Origin: Histomonas meleagridis
Taxonomy: Eukaryota; Parabasalia; Tritrichomonadida; Dientamoebidae
Length of the DNA stretch: 27,736 bases
Direction of reading: 5' to 3'
Assembly: GCA_020186115.1 (NCBI GenBank)
Contig: WSYJ01000057.1
Coordinates: 1 to 27,736, forward strand
Shown here: positions 8,692 to 17,529 of the stretch, one piece after another
Layout: every line of letters starts with the position of its first letter
Numbering within the stretch: the stretch's first letter is position 1
Translations under genes and position numbers: made by a program
Notes under the pieces: model-generated
What the model saw: the letters and a program-made list of their open reading frames with translations, nothing else
Databases searched by the model: none
Told to the model about the DNA's origin: nothing

Positions 8692-8991
8692 TCAATTATC
8701 TTCTTCTTTATCTTTATCTTTTTCGTCTGATGTTGAACTATCATTAACGCCGTTATCAAACTCGCCGTATAACCGATAAATCTTATTATCTTTTATTAAA
8801 TATTCGTTTTTCAAAGTTTGAGCAATAAAATTGTTCGATACAGCAATGCCTGAATCATTTAAATAAAGTTCTTGAATCTTCGACCGGCTCATGTTTTTCA
8901 AATCATCTTTTAAAGTATCGTACCACAGGATAAAATCAATAACTTGGTTTTTTCTTAATCTTCCTTTACGGTCAACTGTTATTTTACTCAT
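8692..8991 (-). CDS. Helix-turn-helix-like protein, copy 2, intact
   Basis: 99 residues, start MSKITVDRKGRLRKNQ, with TGG at the site of the TGA in copy 1 (ILWYDTL). Helices are predicted around residues 17-35 and 36-50, then a GIAVSNNFIAQTLKNE helix-turn-helix, then KIYRLYGEF as a strand and an acidic tail rich in Asp, Lys and Glu. It resembles the broken gene at 2211, giving three family members in this window. The palindromic block (9021-9083) lies upstream on its strand. The likely role is to bind that palindrome or the repeat arms; this is inference. The stop TGA is followed by AAAAATCAT as in the gene at 3629. Confidence 0.65.
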   Translation of the reverse strand: MSKITVDRKGRLRKNQVIDFILWYDTLKDDLKNMSRSKIQELYLNDSGIAVSNNFIAQTLKNEYLIKDNKIYRLYGEFDNGVNDSSTSDEKDKDKEEDN

Positions 8992-9020
8992 TTTGTAATC
9001 AATAAAAATTTAAATCGTTA

Positions 9021-9083
9021 TTTAAAAATTAACTTTGATTTAAGGATGTGCAAAAATGCACGGTCTTGAGAATTTTAAAAAAT
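9021..9083 (-). promoter_or_regulatory. Third copy of the palindromic upstream block
   Basis: On the minus strand this repeats the block at 2904-2964, with GTGCATTTTTGCAC and the AAGTT box 45 nt before the start at 8991. The match is expected from the inverted repeat. Confidence 0.5.
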
Positions 9084-9442
9084 TTAATGGCGACAGGAAA
9101 ATGACGCCTTAAGATTTAACAGTTACTATTAAAATCTACTTTTGACGTTAATAATTTTGTTGATGAAAGAACAAAAATGTTTGTCTCGACTTCTTCAATT
9201 AACGCTTTCATTAATGTATATAATCGAATGATATGTCGGAACTTTTTGCCGTTCGCGATTCATCAAATGTTATGGGAGCTTCTTATATTTATTGTCAAAT
9301 GTAAAGAATAACGAGTAACAAATTGATTTTAATGGCGGATGGCGGAATCCTCCGACGTTATAGAGAAATGTAAAAGTTACTTGTTACTTTGTGACTCAAT
9401 AATTTTTTTAAAATCGAGGAGTCACTAAATGATATAACAAAT

Positions 9443-9570
9443 GAAACATGAATTTTCAAGCGTTAATACAACAATCAACAAAGAAGTTTATGATATCATT
9501 AATTTTGAAACATGAATTTTTAAGCGTTAATACAACAATCAACAAAGAAGTTTATGATATCATTAATTTT
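9443..9570 (+). repeat. 64-bp tandem duplication
   Basis: Two 64-bp units (9443-9506 and 9507-9570) starting GAAACATGAATTTT, nearly identical. Diverged copies recur at about 13240-13305 and 13803-13850. In the 13240 copy the unit reads as the start of a possible coiled-coil peptide (MNFRTLNTKIDEEVNDIIDL), so it may be an old coding fragment. The remainder of 9571-9716 has no gene. Confidence 0.8.
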
Positions 9571-9651
9571 GAAACAATCAAATGAAACATCAAAAAATTA
9601 ATAATAAATTAATTGAAATTTTGATTTGCCCGGATGCTTGGATTGGAAGTA

Positions 9652-9691
9652 TCTGTTCTGAGCTTGCGATATTTTTTTGGTTCATCTGCTC
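9652..9691 (+). repeat. Direct repeat, left copy
   Basis: A 40-bp segment starting TCTGTTCTGAGCT and ending TTCATCTGCTC recurs in the same orientation at 13150-13189 with few changes. The two copies lie just outside the minus-strand primase-helicase pseudogene 9717-12968 and may mark the ends of a segment that moved or duplicated. Confidence 0.7.
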
Positions 9692-10639
9692 GACTTTTGA
9701 CAAAAATAAATACTCTCTACACATCAATAACTTTTAAATTTACTGGCTTTTCTCCTTTCTCTGTTTCCTTGTCATTAAACGATTTTTCATAAGCTTTATA
9801 TTCAATTATCGCGTAAAGGTCAGGTATCTGTTCTTTTGGCTCTAATTTATAAATCCTCACGCGATTCTTGCTGTCATTAATCATTATATAATTTTAGCAA
9901 TCAGGGTGAGTATCAATTAGAGCTTCATATTGTTTTCTTGTTATTCTTTGCATTTCGCAAACGCTCAATAATTTTCTAGCTAATCTCGTTTGTTTGTATC
10001 CTTCAATCTTGATGTTATCAATAACTAAACCGTGACTTTTATATTATCAACAATGAATCTATCAACAGCGTTTAAATCTAAATACTGACGTTCAAGCTGT
10101 TCATCAAATAAAACATTACTCTTATCGTTTATTTTTCTAATTAACGCCTCAGGATTAAATTCAGTAACATCAACTTGTGTTTTCATGTAATGTTAAAATA
10201 ATTCCATGTACTCTTTCACGTAATCGCCTTGTTTGATTGGCTGGAATTCCTTATACAAATTATTGAAATATCCTTCATCTCCACATTTAGAATTATTAAC
10301 TTCAAAATAAATTAATCGTCTATCTTTTTTTTCTTCTTGTATCGGATTAGGATTATTAGAAGTTAAGATATAGTTCGCCCAAGATTCAATTTCTATTGAG
10401 TCTATTTATTTTGTTCCTTTAATAGTATTTTTTTGCGTAAGCTTTGATTTCATTTTTCCTAAATATTTAAATTTCTCTGTCGCTTCTGGCGGTTCATTTA
10501 TGACTATCACTACTAAGTTGCGATCAATCAAACCGTTAAACTTACCAAATACTTTGTTTAGGTCATCACAAATTCTTAATACATATTTACCTAGAATCTC
10601 ACAAAATAATTCAATTGGTGAACTCGAGAGTCTGAGTAG

Positions 10640-11570
10640 CATACCCAAAACATACCCACTTTTGGACGGTTATTCCCACAATTTTCGACTTTTTGAATTC
10701 GATGTAAAATAACCGTCTCATTTCTTCAAAATTTCGGATAAAAAAAATTTCGAAAAAATAAAGCTCAACAAAATAAAATAATTTCAACAATAGTAATAAC
10801 TATATCAATATAATTATTCATGAATAGTATAGAATTAAATAATAATGAGTATTCGTGTAAAAAACGATATTGAAAATAATCATAAAATATTTTAAAATAA
10901 ATAATATAATCGAATTCTCCATATGTTAAAACATATTACTGTATTATTTATTTGCCAAAATACAAAATGTATATCGTGTTATTAGCAAATGTTTTTGATG
11001 TCCATTATGCATTATTGAATTCATGTTCAAAAAGTGGGAATTGTGAAGAAATTTCATTCAATTTTAATTTCAATACTTTACATTTTTGCCACAATAAATT
11101 CTGAACAAATAAAAAATGACATTGTAAAACAAAATAATTTAAATGAATAATCAATAAATAAGAATAATTATATACATTAAGCATTGACAAACAATGAGCT
11201 ACAAAATATATTCTTCAATAAGCATTAAATGACAATAATTTATGAAAAACATTATTTACAATCATTGATAAATAATGAATTATAATGATTTGTTTTATTA
11301 AACAATAATAAACAAAGAATATTAATGATTTGTTTTTTTAAACATCAATAAAATATGAATAATAATGATTTACTCTATAAAGCAATAACAAACAATGAAG
11401 TTTAATGATTTGTTTTATTAATCATCAATAGACAATGAATAATAATGATTTCTTTATTCAACAATAATAAACAATGAATAATAATGATTATCATTAATTA
11501 AACATTAATATACAATGATTTATAATTATATGTTTGAGTAAACATTAATAAACAATGATTATCATTCAAA
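10640..11570. repeat. AT-rich low-complexity block with minisatellite replacing the D5_N/Walker A region
   Basis: No gene. The part 11190-11570 is an imperfect tandem array of about 40-55 bp units built on AATAATGATTTGTTTTATTA and CAATAATAAACAATGAA. The part 10720-11190 is AT-rich without clear order. Primase-helicase coding can be followed on both sides (to about 11575 and from about 10636), so this block sits within the gene, and the D5_N and Walker A part is missing. Confidence 0.65.
10665..10717. other. Hairpin at the edge of the AT-rich block
   Basis: GACGGTTATT (10665-10674) pairs with AATAACCGTC (10708-10717), a 10-bp stem with a 33-nt loop, within 30 bp of the point where helicase coding stops. 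It could be the end of an inserted element or a recombination scar. Confidence 0.5.
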
Positions 11571-13149
11571 TATCACATCATCATATGAGAAATAGTCTGA
11601 GTATTTTGATACAATCTCTAAAATAGTGATTTTTGTATTATTCTTAAACGGCTTATAAAGCATGAATTCAAAATGAATTTCTGGCATTAACGTCTTTATT
11701 ATAAATTTCTGTTTGTTGTTGATTTATTTAATATATACCCTTCTATTACAAAATCCAAATACTCCGTGTAAGTCTGACAGTAATTTGCAAATTCATTTTT
11801 TGAGTGACGTTTTTTTGTGAAATTCTCAAACGTATAAGTTGATGTATTTACATTTACTGGATCATCAATGACATCATAAATTTTGTATTTATCTCTAATA
11901 CCTTCTAAGAGTTTGTTTATTATACTAAAATACCATCTATTAGTATCTTCCTTTTTATAATATCTGCCAAGAACTGATTGTATCGTATGTTCTACGGCAT
12001 GCTGGTGTTCATTATCTGAATACCATTTAACCAAAACATTCTTCAAACGAGTTTTTGTATAAGGTGAATGATAAAGTGGCGCAAGGTCATTTAAGAGAAC
12101 ATTAAATTCAGCGTCAAAATTATTCAACAACTCCAACAGTAAAGTTCTGAATAATTTTGAGTTCATCATCAAATTCTAACTCATCAACGTCGAAATTATT
12201 TTGTTTCCTTTCTTGCATCATTCTCTCTGTTTGTTCTTTCTTTGTTTCCTTCGGCTTGAATATTTTGCTTCATTCTCTTTTAGTTATTAACTATTTGTTT
12301 CCTCTTACTTGAATTATTTGAGTTACCGGTTTTTTGTCTTCACATATAAATCCATGATTTAATTTATTGTTTGAGTCATTTTGTTTAAATATTTTATCTG
12401 ATAGAACGTGACGAAATAATTGACTCGTCGTTTTATTTTCTCTTTTTGACACAAGCTTATAAACGTTAATATCGCAAAATTTATTTATTCCATTCCTATA
12501 AAATCCTTTCTTTTATGTGTGTTTCATTATTTCTGTCAAATTTTTTGTAAAAATTCTTTTTTCATAGAAGACAGCGTGAATTGATAAATAATAATTATCA
12601 TTCTCTAAATACCTAAAACCATAATTATCTGTCATTTCTTTATTATTTGTATATCCTCCGTTAAGGAAATCACCAAATTTTTTTTTAATGATTCAAGCCA
12701 ACCGTACACATCAATAAAATCTACTTCTGATTTGAGCGAGTCAAAATCAAAATATAAATGTACTGACCCTTCAGAAATTAAGAATATAATAAAACCATTA
12801 CTGAAATCATAATTGTTCACTTCGTCATAGCTTATAGTTTTTGGTTTAAAATTATTTGGTCTAATTATTAATAATTACGTAACACTTTATCTTATTTTTT
12901 GATTTTTTTATTTCATTATATAAGGAGTCGATCAAAACATCAGAGACTTCAATCGAACTATTAAGCATTATTTATATACTGATTAAAAAATCAGAATTGC
13001 AGTTTAGAGATGAGCTTTATTTTTGAACATTAGGTTTTTTGTTGTTCGGATTGGGAGTTGATATTTCAGTTCATGTGAGTCGTCAATTTGAAACTTGTGG
13101 GAATAAATTATAAATTAATTCAAAAATCAACTGTGCACGGTTTGAAGCC

Positions 13150-13189
13150 TCTGTTCTGAGCTCGCGATATTTCTTTGGTTCATCTGCTC
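13150..13189 (+). repeat. Direct repeat, right copy
   Basis: Partner of 9652-9691. The interval 12969-13317 otherwise holds no gene, only this repeat and a diverged copy of the 64-bp unit at about 13240-13305. Confidence 0.7.
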
Positions 13190-13317
13190 AGCTTAAAAAC
13201 ATTCAAATTTACAAAATCATTAGTGACTTCATACGAATGAAACATGAATTTTCGAACGTTAAATACAAAAATCGACGAAGAAGTTAATGATATCATCGAT
13301 TTGAAACAAGAATTTTT

Positions 13318-13790
13318 GCAAATTACAAACGAGCAAAATTCTGCGGTTCATTTGTACGTTATATATTACCACGTCATGACGGAATAACTAAGAAAAATAT
13401 CAAATCAGCCGTGAATGTTATAAAATTGATAAAAGAAAAAAAAACATGTACGTTTTAATTGCTCAAGACGGAGCAGTAATAACAAAACCAAGATCTAAAT
13501 TAATATCGATTGGCGATTTGCAAAACAAAGTTCGCTTCGCGAATAAATAACCTGATAATATTAAATGGGCATTAACATTTCCTGGTAAATGAAACGGTAC
13601 CGTTGAGTCAATTCTATCATTTAATCCTAAAACAAATAAGTATAAAATACTTTTTACCGTTCCTGGGATTCGACGTATAGAGATGAAATTCCTGCTTCAT
13701 TTCTCCGCGGCAATACTCTTCATAAACAGTCAGAAATTAAAAAAGCCTCTTCGAAGCATCAAAGTCTTAAAGACCGAAGAATGTTTTAAA
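13318..13790 (+). pseudogene. C-terminal fragment of a Maverick integrase
   Basis: This stretch translates in alternating frames to a protein segment matching the C-terminal part of the integrase at 26722-27722: FVRYILPRHDGI against TVRYILPRNDGI, LIAQDGAVITKPR against LIAKDGTVITKPR, and FPGKxNGTVESIL against IPDRRNGEIIKIL. A frameshift falls after IKEKK, with TAA and TGA further on. The catalytic core is absent. It extends beyond the homologous part with FNPKTNKYKILF, perhaps a small chromatin-binding-like fold. It shows that another Maverick, diverged from the right-hand one, contributed DNA here. A short echo at 13803-13865 repeats its upstream sequence. Confidence 0.75.
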
Positions 13791-13924
13791 AATTAGCATT
13801 AGTTATGATATCATCGATTTGAAACATGAATTTTCAAGCATTGAATAGAGCAGAATTTTGCGATTCATTCGATATTGTGAGTCGGCAATTGATTTATTTT
13901 TAATTTCAGACTTAAATCCTTCGA

Positions 13925-14005
13925 AAAATGCTCATTTTCTCCGATTCGTTGAGGGTTCACTTTTGAGTTAAAAAATCATTTTTGATTTTCAAATGGTACT
14001 TTTTT
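13925..14005 (-). repeat. Diverged copy of the inner-arm end motif
   Basis: Contains GCTCATTTTCTCCGATTCGT and TGAGGGT, matching the inner arms (about 4735-4775 and 7165-7210) and a third site at about 5505-5550. It lies between the integrase fragment and the inverted helicase fragment. The interval 13791-14023 has no gene. Confidence 0.6.
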
Positions 14006-14023
14006 GATAAAAATTAACATTCT

Positions 14024-14388
14024 TCATAAAGTATCTTCATCAACTTCGTCATCAACTATATGTTCTTTTATTTTTCTGTAATATTTTTCGAACCTATCAT
14101 AAACTTCTGGCAATAAATTATATACATTAAATACTTTTCCATCAATTCTTTTTGCAATAGCATTTCCCGTAAATTTTTTCATATTTGCAATAAATGTTCT
14201 TGAGCTGCAACTGTTGAATTTGTTTTTTTCAACAAAATCACAATAAAGATTAAATTAATCAGGACCAGTAATATTTTTGATTTTATCATAATTGTCTCTA
14301 GCGTAAATTTTATAACTTGACATTGGAGCTTCTTTAATATTTTCTTTTGCTTCAGTATTTGGTATTACTCTTAAATTTGTTTTTGACA
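14024..14388 (-). pseudogene. C-terminal fragment of an SF3 helicase
   Basis: About 120 codons on the minus strand match the C-terminus of the helicase at 15075-16520: IPNTEAKENIKEAPMSSYKI against IPNTEAKDNIKEASMSSYEI, then ITGPD TAA FNLYCDF against ITGPNLFKLYCEF, then KFNSCSSRTFIAN. The TAA at about 14255 replaces a Leu in the other copy. The fragment starts abruptly at about 14388 against a CA repeat, so its N-terminal part was lost there. Codon choice is less AT-rich than in the right-hand element, so it is not a recent duplication. Confidence 0.8.
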
Positions 14389-14791
14389 CATCACACACAC
14401 ACAGCACAACTCCACTTCGTTTCATTGTGCACTTCGCTTCGCTCGGTGTGTGTTCTCAGCTCACTCGCGTTCGCTTCGAAAATAAAGTTTACTTCCAAAT
14501 AACAACAATTTCAGATAAATAATTTGTTAGAAATGTAGCCGCTACAAAATATATACACGCTACGCGTAATATTCAATAGTAGTAGTAATAACCTCTAAAA
14601 TACCTGTATTTTGTATATGTTACTTTTGTAGCGTATGTTATTTCTAAATATATTACATAATAAAGTTTACATAATAATGATATATATGAATTTTGCGAGA
14701 GTGACAGGTAACGTAACGCTACACGCTACACGTTAATGATAATAATAATAATAAAATTTTCTCAAAATGAATTTTTTTATTTATATAAGAC
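14389..14791. other. Junction between left mosaic and right-hand Maverick
   Basis: No gene. It begins with ACACACACA-type repeat and an unusually GC-rich stretch with CACTTCGCTTCGCTCGGTGT (around 14430-14450) and GCGTTCGCTTCG. Further right (14530-14740) short ACGCTAC pieces recur (CACGCTACGCG, GCTACACGCTACACG), with AAAGTTTAC twice. Composition changes here, so the left end or terminal repeat of the right-hand element is probably inside this interval. Its matching terminal repeat would lie beyond position 27736. Confidence 0.45.
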
Positions 14792-14944
14792 ATGAAATCT
14801 AATGGAGAATGGCAAACAACTAAGGTTGATTATGATTATGAAATTAACACTAATTATTCATATCAGATAAGAGATAAACATACTAAAAGAATTATTAAAG
14901 AAAGTTATAATAGATGTGAAATATTCTGTGAAATATATTTCTAA
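14792..14944 (+). pseudogene. HNH endonuclease N-terminal remnant
   Basis: A 50-residue frame from ATG 14792 (MKSNGEWQTTKVDYDYEINT, then YSYQIRDKHTKRIIK) matches the NUMOD4-like start of the HNH protein at 8034 (DYEIFSEFPYQIKRKSNKKI). It stops before the HNH core. TTTTTATTTATATAAGAC touches the ATG, as in other genes here. It could be a decayed homing gene or a truncated expressed peptide. Confidence 0.55.
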
Positions 14945-15074
14945 TCTTTAATATATTACATAAGCTACAAGTTACGAGTTACAAAAAAAATCTCAAAATA
15001 ATTAATCATAAATGTATTTCTAAAAAGTATATGTTTATAAAATTTTAACATTATTTTTATTTGTAGCAGAAGAT

Positions 15075-16520
15075 ATGACAACCGTTACAGATTAAAAGTT
15101 AACATTTGATGACGTTTAAAATACTACAATTGATATCAATGATAAATTTAATTTAATGGATATTCGTAAAAAATGTCCATATGATTTAAATAAATTAGAT
15201 GTATTGGTTGATATCAAAAAGTGTTTTATTGTATGTGATTCAACACCCGAAATATTAATGTTTAAATATTATGACGGTTTAAATAATTGTGTTAAAGTTA
15301 GTTATACTAATGAGAAAATTGCTATGAGTAAATTAAAAAAGATTATTGTTGCCAATAGAATTGAAGGCAAAAAAACATAATCAATAAATGCTTCGGATTT
15401 ATACTTAAAAAATACATTATTATTTATCGTTAAAGCATTAAAATTTTATAGTGAAGACCCAGAAATATTCAGTTATTTTAGAGGTTATGATTATAATAAT
15501 TTAGATGAAGTTAAACAAGAAATTATACAACCGTTTTTAGATCATGATGTATTAGAAGTAATATGTGATAATAACCGAGAAATTTATAAATATATATTAA
15601 TATGGATAGCATCAATATTACAAAAACCCAATTTTAAAACAGGTATAGCTATTGTTATACTCGGTAATCAAGGGGTTGGAAAAAATACATTTTTCACAGA
15701 TATTATTTGTAAATTAATGGCCAGATATGCTAATAAAAATGTTACTAATATTGAAAATATTGTTGGTAAGTTTAATGCTACATTAGGAAATAAGAAATTA
15801 TTAGTATCAAATGAATTACAAAATATATATACTAATTAGTTTTTAAACTCTGATGCTTTAAAATCAATTATAACTGATGATACTATTAATATCAATCAAA
15901 AAAATGAACCTATAAGAACAGTTGAAAATGTGGCTAATTTCTTTATGGTTTCTAATAACGATATTCCAATTAAAATTGATAATGATGATAGAAGATATTT
16001 AGTAATCACAGCTTCAAATAAAGATAAACGAGACTTTGATTATTTCAGCAATTTATATAATACATTTACTCCTGAGTTCTATGAAAACTTATTTACATTC
16101 TTTATGATAATGAGTACAACTAAAGTTAATCTCAGAAATATACCTAATACTGAAGCTAAAGACAATATTAAAGAAGCCTCTATGTCATCATATGAAATAT
16201 TTGTTAGAGATAATTATGATAAAATTAATAATATCACAGGACCTAATTTATTTAAATTATATTGTGAATTTGTAGATCAAAATAGATTTAATAGTTGTTC
16301 ATCTAAAACATTTATAGCTAATATTAAAAAATATACAGGTCCTGCTAAAAATAAACGTATAAACGGTAAAGTTGAAAAAGTATATTGTTTAAAGGATGAA
16401 TATTATAATGAATATAAAGCTTATCATGATAAATTAGTTGAATCTTGCACAGAAGAAATTAATGATGATTGGTATATTGCAAATAAACAATTGAAAGAAT
16501 TAATGAATACTGAACTATAA
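15075..16520 (+). pseudogene. D5-type SF3 helicase with four in-frame stops
   Basis: ATP-driven DNA helicase for element replication. One unbroken frame from ATG 15075 to TAA 16518-16520 (482 codons) carries stops at 15093 (TAA), 15117 (TAA), 15378 (TAA) and 15837 (TAG), with no frameshift. Walker A is LGNQGVGKNTF (the GKN form common in this family), Walker B region KKLLVSNELQN, then LKSIITDDTI, then sensor NVANFFMVSNNDIPI and the arginine finger-like DDRRYLVI. The C-terminus (SSYEIFVRDNY onward) is the D5 C-terminal winged domain also seen in the fragment at 14024-14388. No AEP primase part precedes it. It is followed 41 bp later by the convergent orphan at 16562. Gene identity is secure; whether it is functional depends on the stops. 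Confidence 0.85.
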
Positions 16521-16561
16521 AAGCGATATGATTTGATTTAAAGTTATTAATATTGTTATAA

Positions 16562-16867
16562 TTAATATTTTTTTTCGCCTGTACATACAGTAACGTCATT
16601 TTTGTTAGAATCAAACATTAAAATATAACGTCCTTTATATATATTATTAACAGGAGCTTTTATTTTTATATTGACATTATAATGTGTAATATAAGGTTTT
16701 AAACCTAATTTTTTAGACTTTTTTAAAGTATTACTGTTAGCAATTATTACATATTTATATATTACTAAGTCATCTATATAAAAATTGATTAAATCGATGT
16801 AAGGCATTTGTTTTATAGTAAATACTTTTTTAAGTTTTAATTTATTAATATAGTCAAATATATCCAT
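16562..16867 (-). CDS. Orphan 101-residue basic protein
   Basis: Intact frame starting MDIFDYINKLKLKK and ending TVCTGEKKY. It is Lys/Ile/Tyr-rich with alternating hydrophobic strands (YKYVIIANS, YILMFD) and no motif I recognise. The start is 32 bp from the divergent ATG at 16900 and both face a T5/A5 TATA-rich spacer, supporting both starts. It is one of the few genes of the right-hand element without a stop or shift. Confidence 0.55.
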   Translation of the reverse strand: MDIFDYINKLKLKKVFTIKQMPYIDLINFYIDDLVIYKYVIIANSNTLKKSKKLGLKPYITHYNVNIKIKAPVNNIYKGRYILMFDSNKNDVTVCTGEKKY

Positions 16868-16899
16868 TATAATAGTATATTTTTACATATATTAAAAAT

Positions 16900-17499
16900 A
16901 TGTCAGTACCTCATTCTCGAGTATTATCTTGTTCAAAAGGATTTTTAGCATAAGTTGATACTAATATCAACAGCCCACAACAAACCCAAAATGTGAATGT
17001 CGTAGTAAATGATTATTCAGTTAAATATCCTGATCCAAATATTGACAACAACAACATTGATAATAATGAACTTACTGTTAACAGATCTGTCGAAACAGCT
17101 AATGATTTAAATAATAATATACAAAACATTATTCATGACAAAGATTTATTAATACAAGCATTAATATTATGTTTAGATATTATAGAGAATAATCCGTTAA
17201 TAGTTAATAAATATATAATTGCTGATGAAGATGAGTTAATTAAATTAATACAATTGTTATGTGATACTTCAGAAGTAGAGTTGTTGAAAGCTGATACTGA
17301 TGCATTCTGTTGTAAGAGTAATACTTATGATTATGTTAGTAAAATATACGTTAAAAAAGACGGTGAAACATATAATTTGAAATATAGTTTTCCTGACGTA
17401 ATAGAGTTTATAGATAAATGACATATAAGTTTAAAGTTTGTTAAATCAGTTTCAGGATTAACATATAAACATTGAGCTACATATAATGACCCTTCATAA
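16900..17499 (+). pseudogene. Orphan 199-codon protein with TAA and two TGA codons
   Basis: ATG 16900 (MSVPHSRVLSCSKGF) to TAA 17497-17499. In-frame stops are TAA at 16951 (codon 18) and TGA at 17419 and 17473. Both TGA codons sit in tryptophan-compatible places (IDKxHISLKF and YKHxATYND). The N-terminal third is Asn/Asp-rich and likely disordered; residues about 45-110 are helical and acidic; the C-terminus is strand-rich. I do not recognise it. It lies 30 bp before the polymerase gene on the same strand. Confidence 0.5.
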
Positions 17500-17529
17500 A
17501 ATTTATTTTTTATTTTTATATATAATATA

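Larger units (their letters stand above)
8690..9416 (-). repeat. Outer arm of the large inverted repeat (right copy)
   Basis: Reverse complement of 2570-3320. It carries the intact helix-turn-helix gene and its leader, with no other gene in 8992-9416. The match ends at AAAATCG (9416), after which the sequence changes to a 64-bp tandem duplication. Confidence 0.9.
9717..12968 (-). pseudogene. AEP primase-SF3 helicase, second type, broken with an internal replacement
   Basis: Reading from ATG 12968, the N-terminal half is an AEP primase: LYFDFD (metal-binding Asp pair), LSIHAVFY (S-x-H motif), CDINVY and FRHVLSDKIF, in the order and spacing known for viral PrimPols. A charged linker and a 157-codon stretch (11699-12172) of unknown fold follow. 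After AT-rich DNA (10640-11570), SF3 helicase coding resumes right behind where Walker A should be: SSPIELFCEILG, then LNKVFGKFNGLI, Walker B-like LVVIVINEP, and sensor NYILTSNNPNP. A C-terminal tail ends VNLKVIDV with TAG at 9717. Damage: several one-base shifts (for example a short A run at about 12685, an A run near 10044, and near 12870, 12155 and 11705) and single stops (KHT TAA, GNK TAG, KRE TGA, GTK TAA, LF TAA, DC TAA). It is unlike the primase at 1-2120, so it came from another element lineage. Confidence 0.75.

Noticed and set aside
10500-10712. Plus-strand frame of 70 codons
   Set aside because: Antisense to the SF3 helicase remnant (Walker B region), partly over a hairpin.
11005-11190. 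Minus-strand frame of 61 codons
   Set aside because: Within AT-rich low-complexity DNA; hydrophobic composition follows from base content and there is no supporting start signal.
11190-11570. Possible CRISPR-like array
   Set aside because: Units are imperfect, of variable length and lack distinct spacers; a minisatellite explains it.
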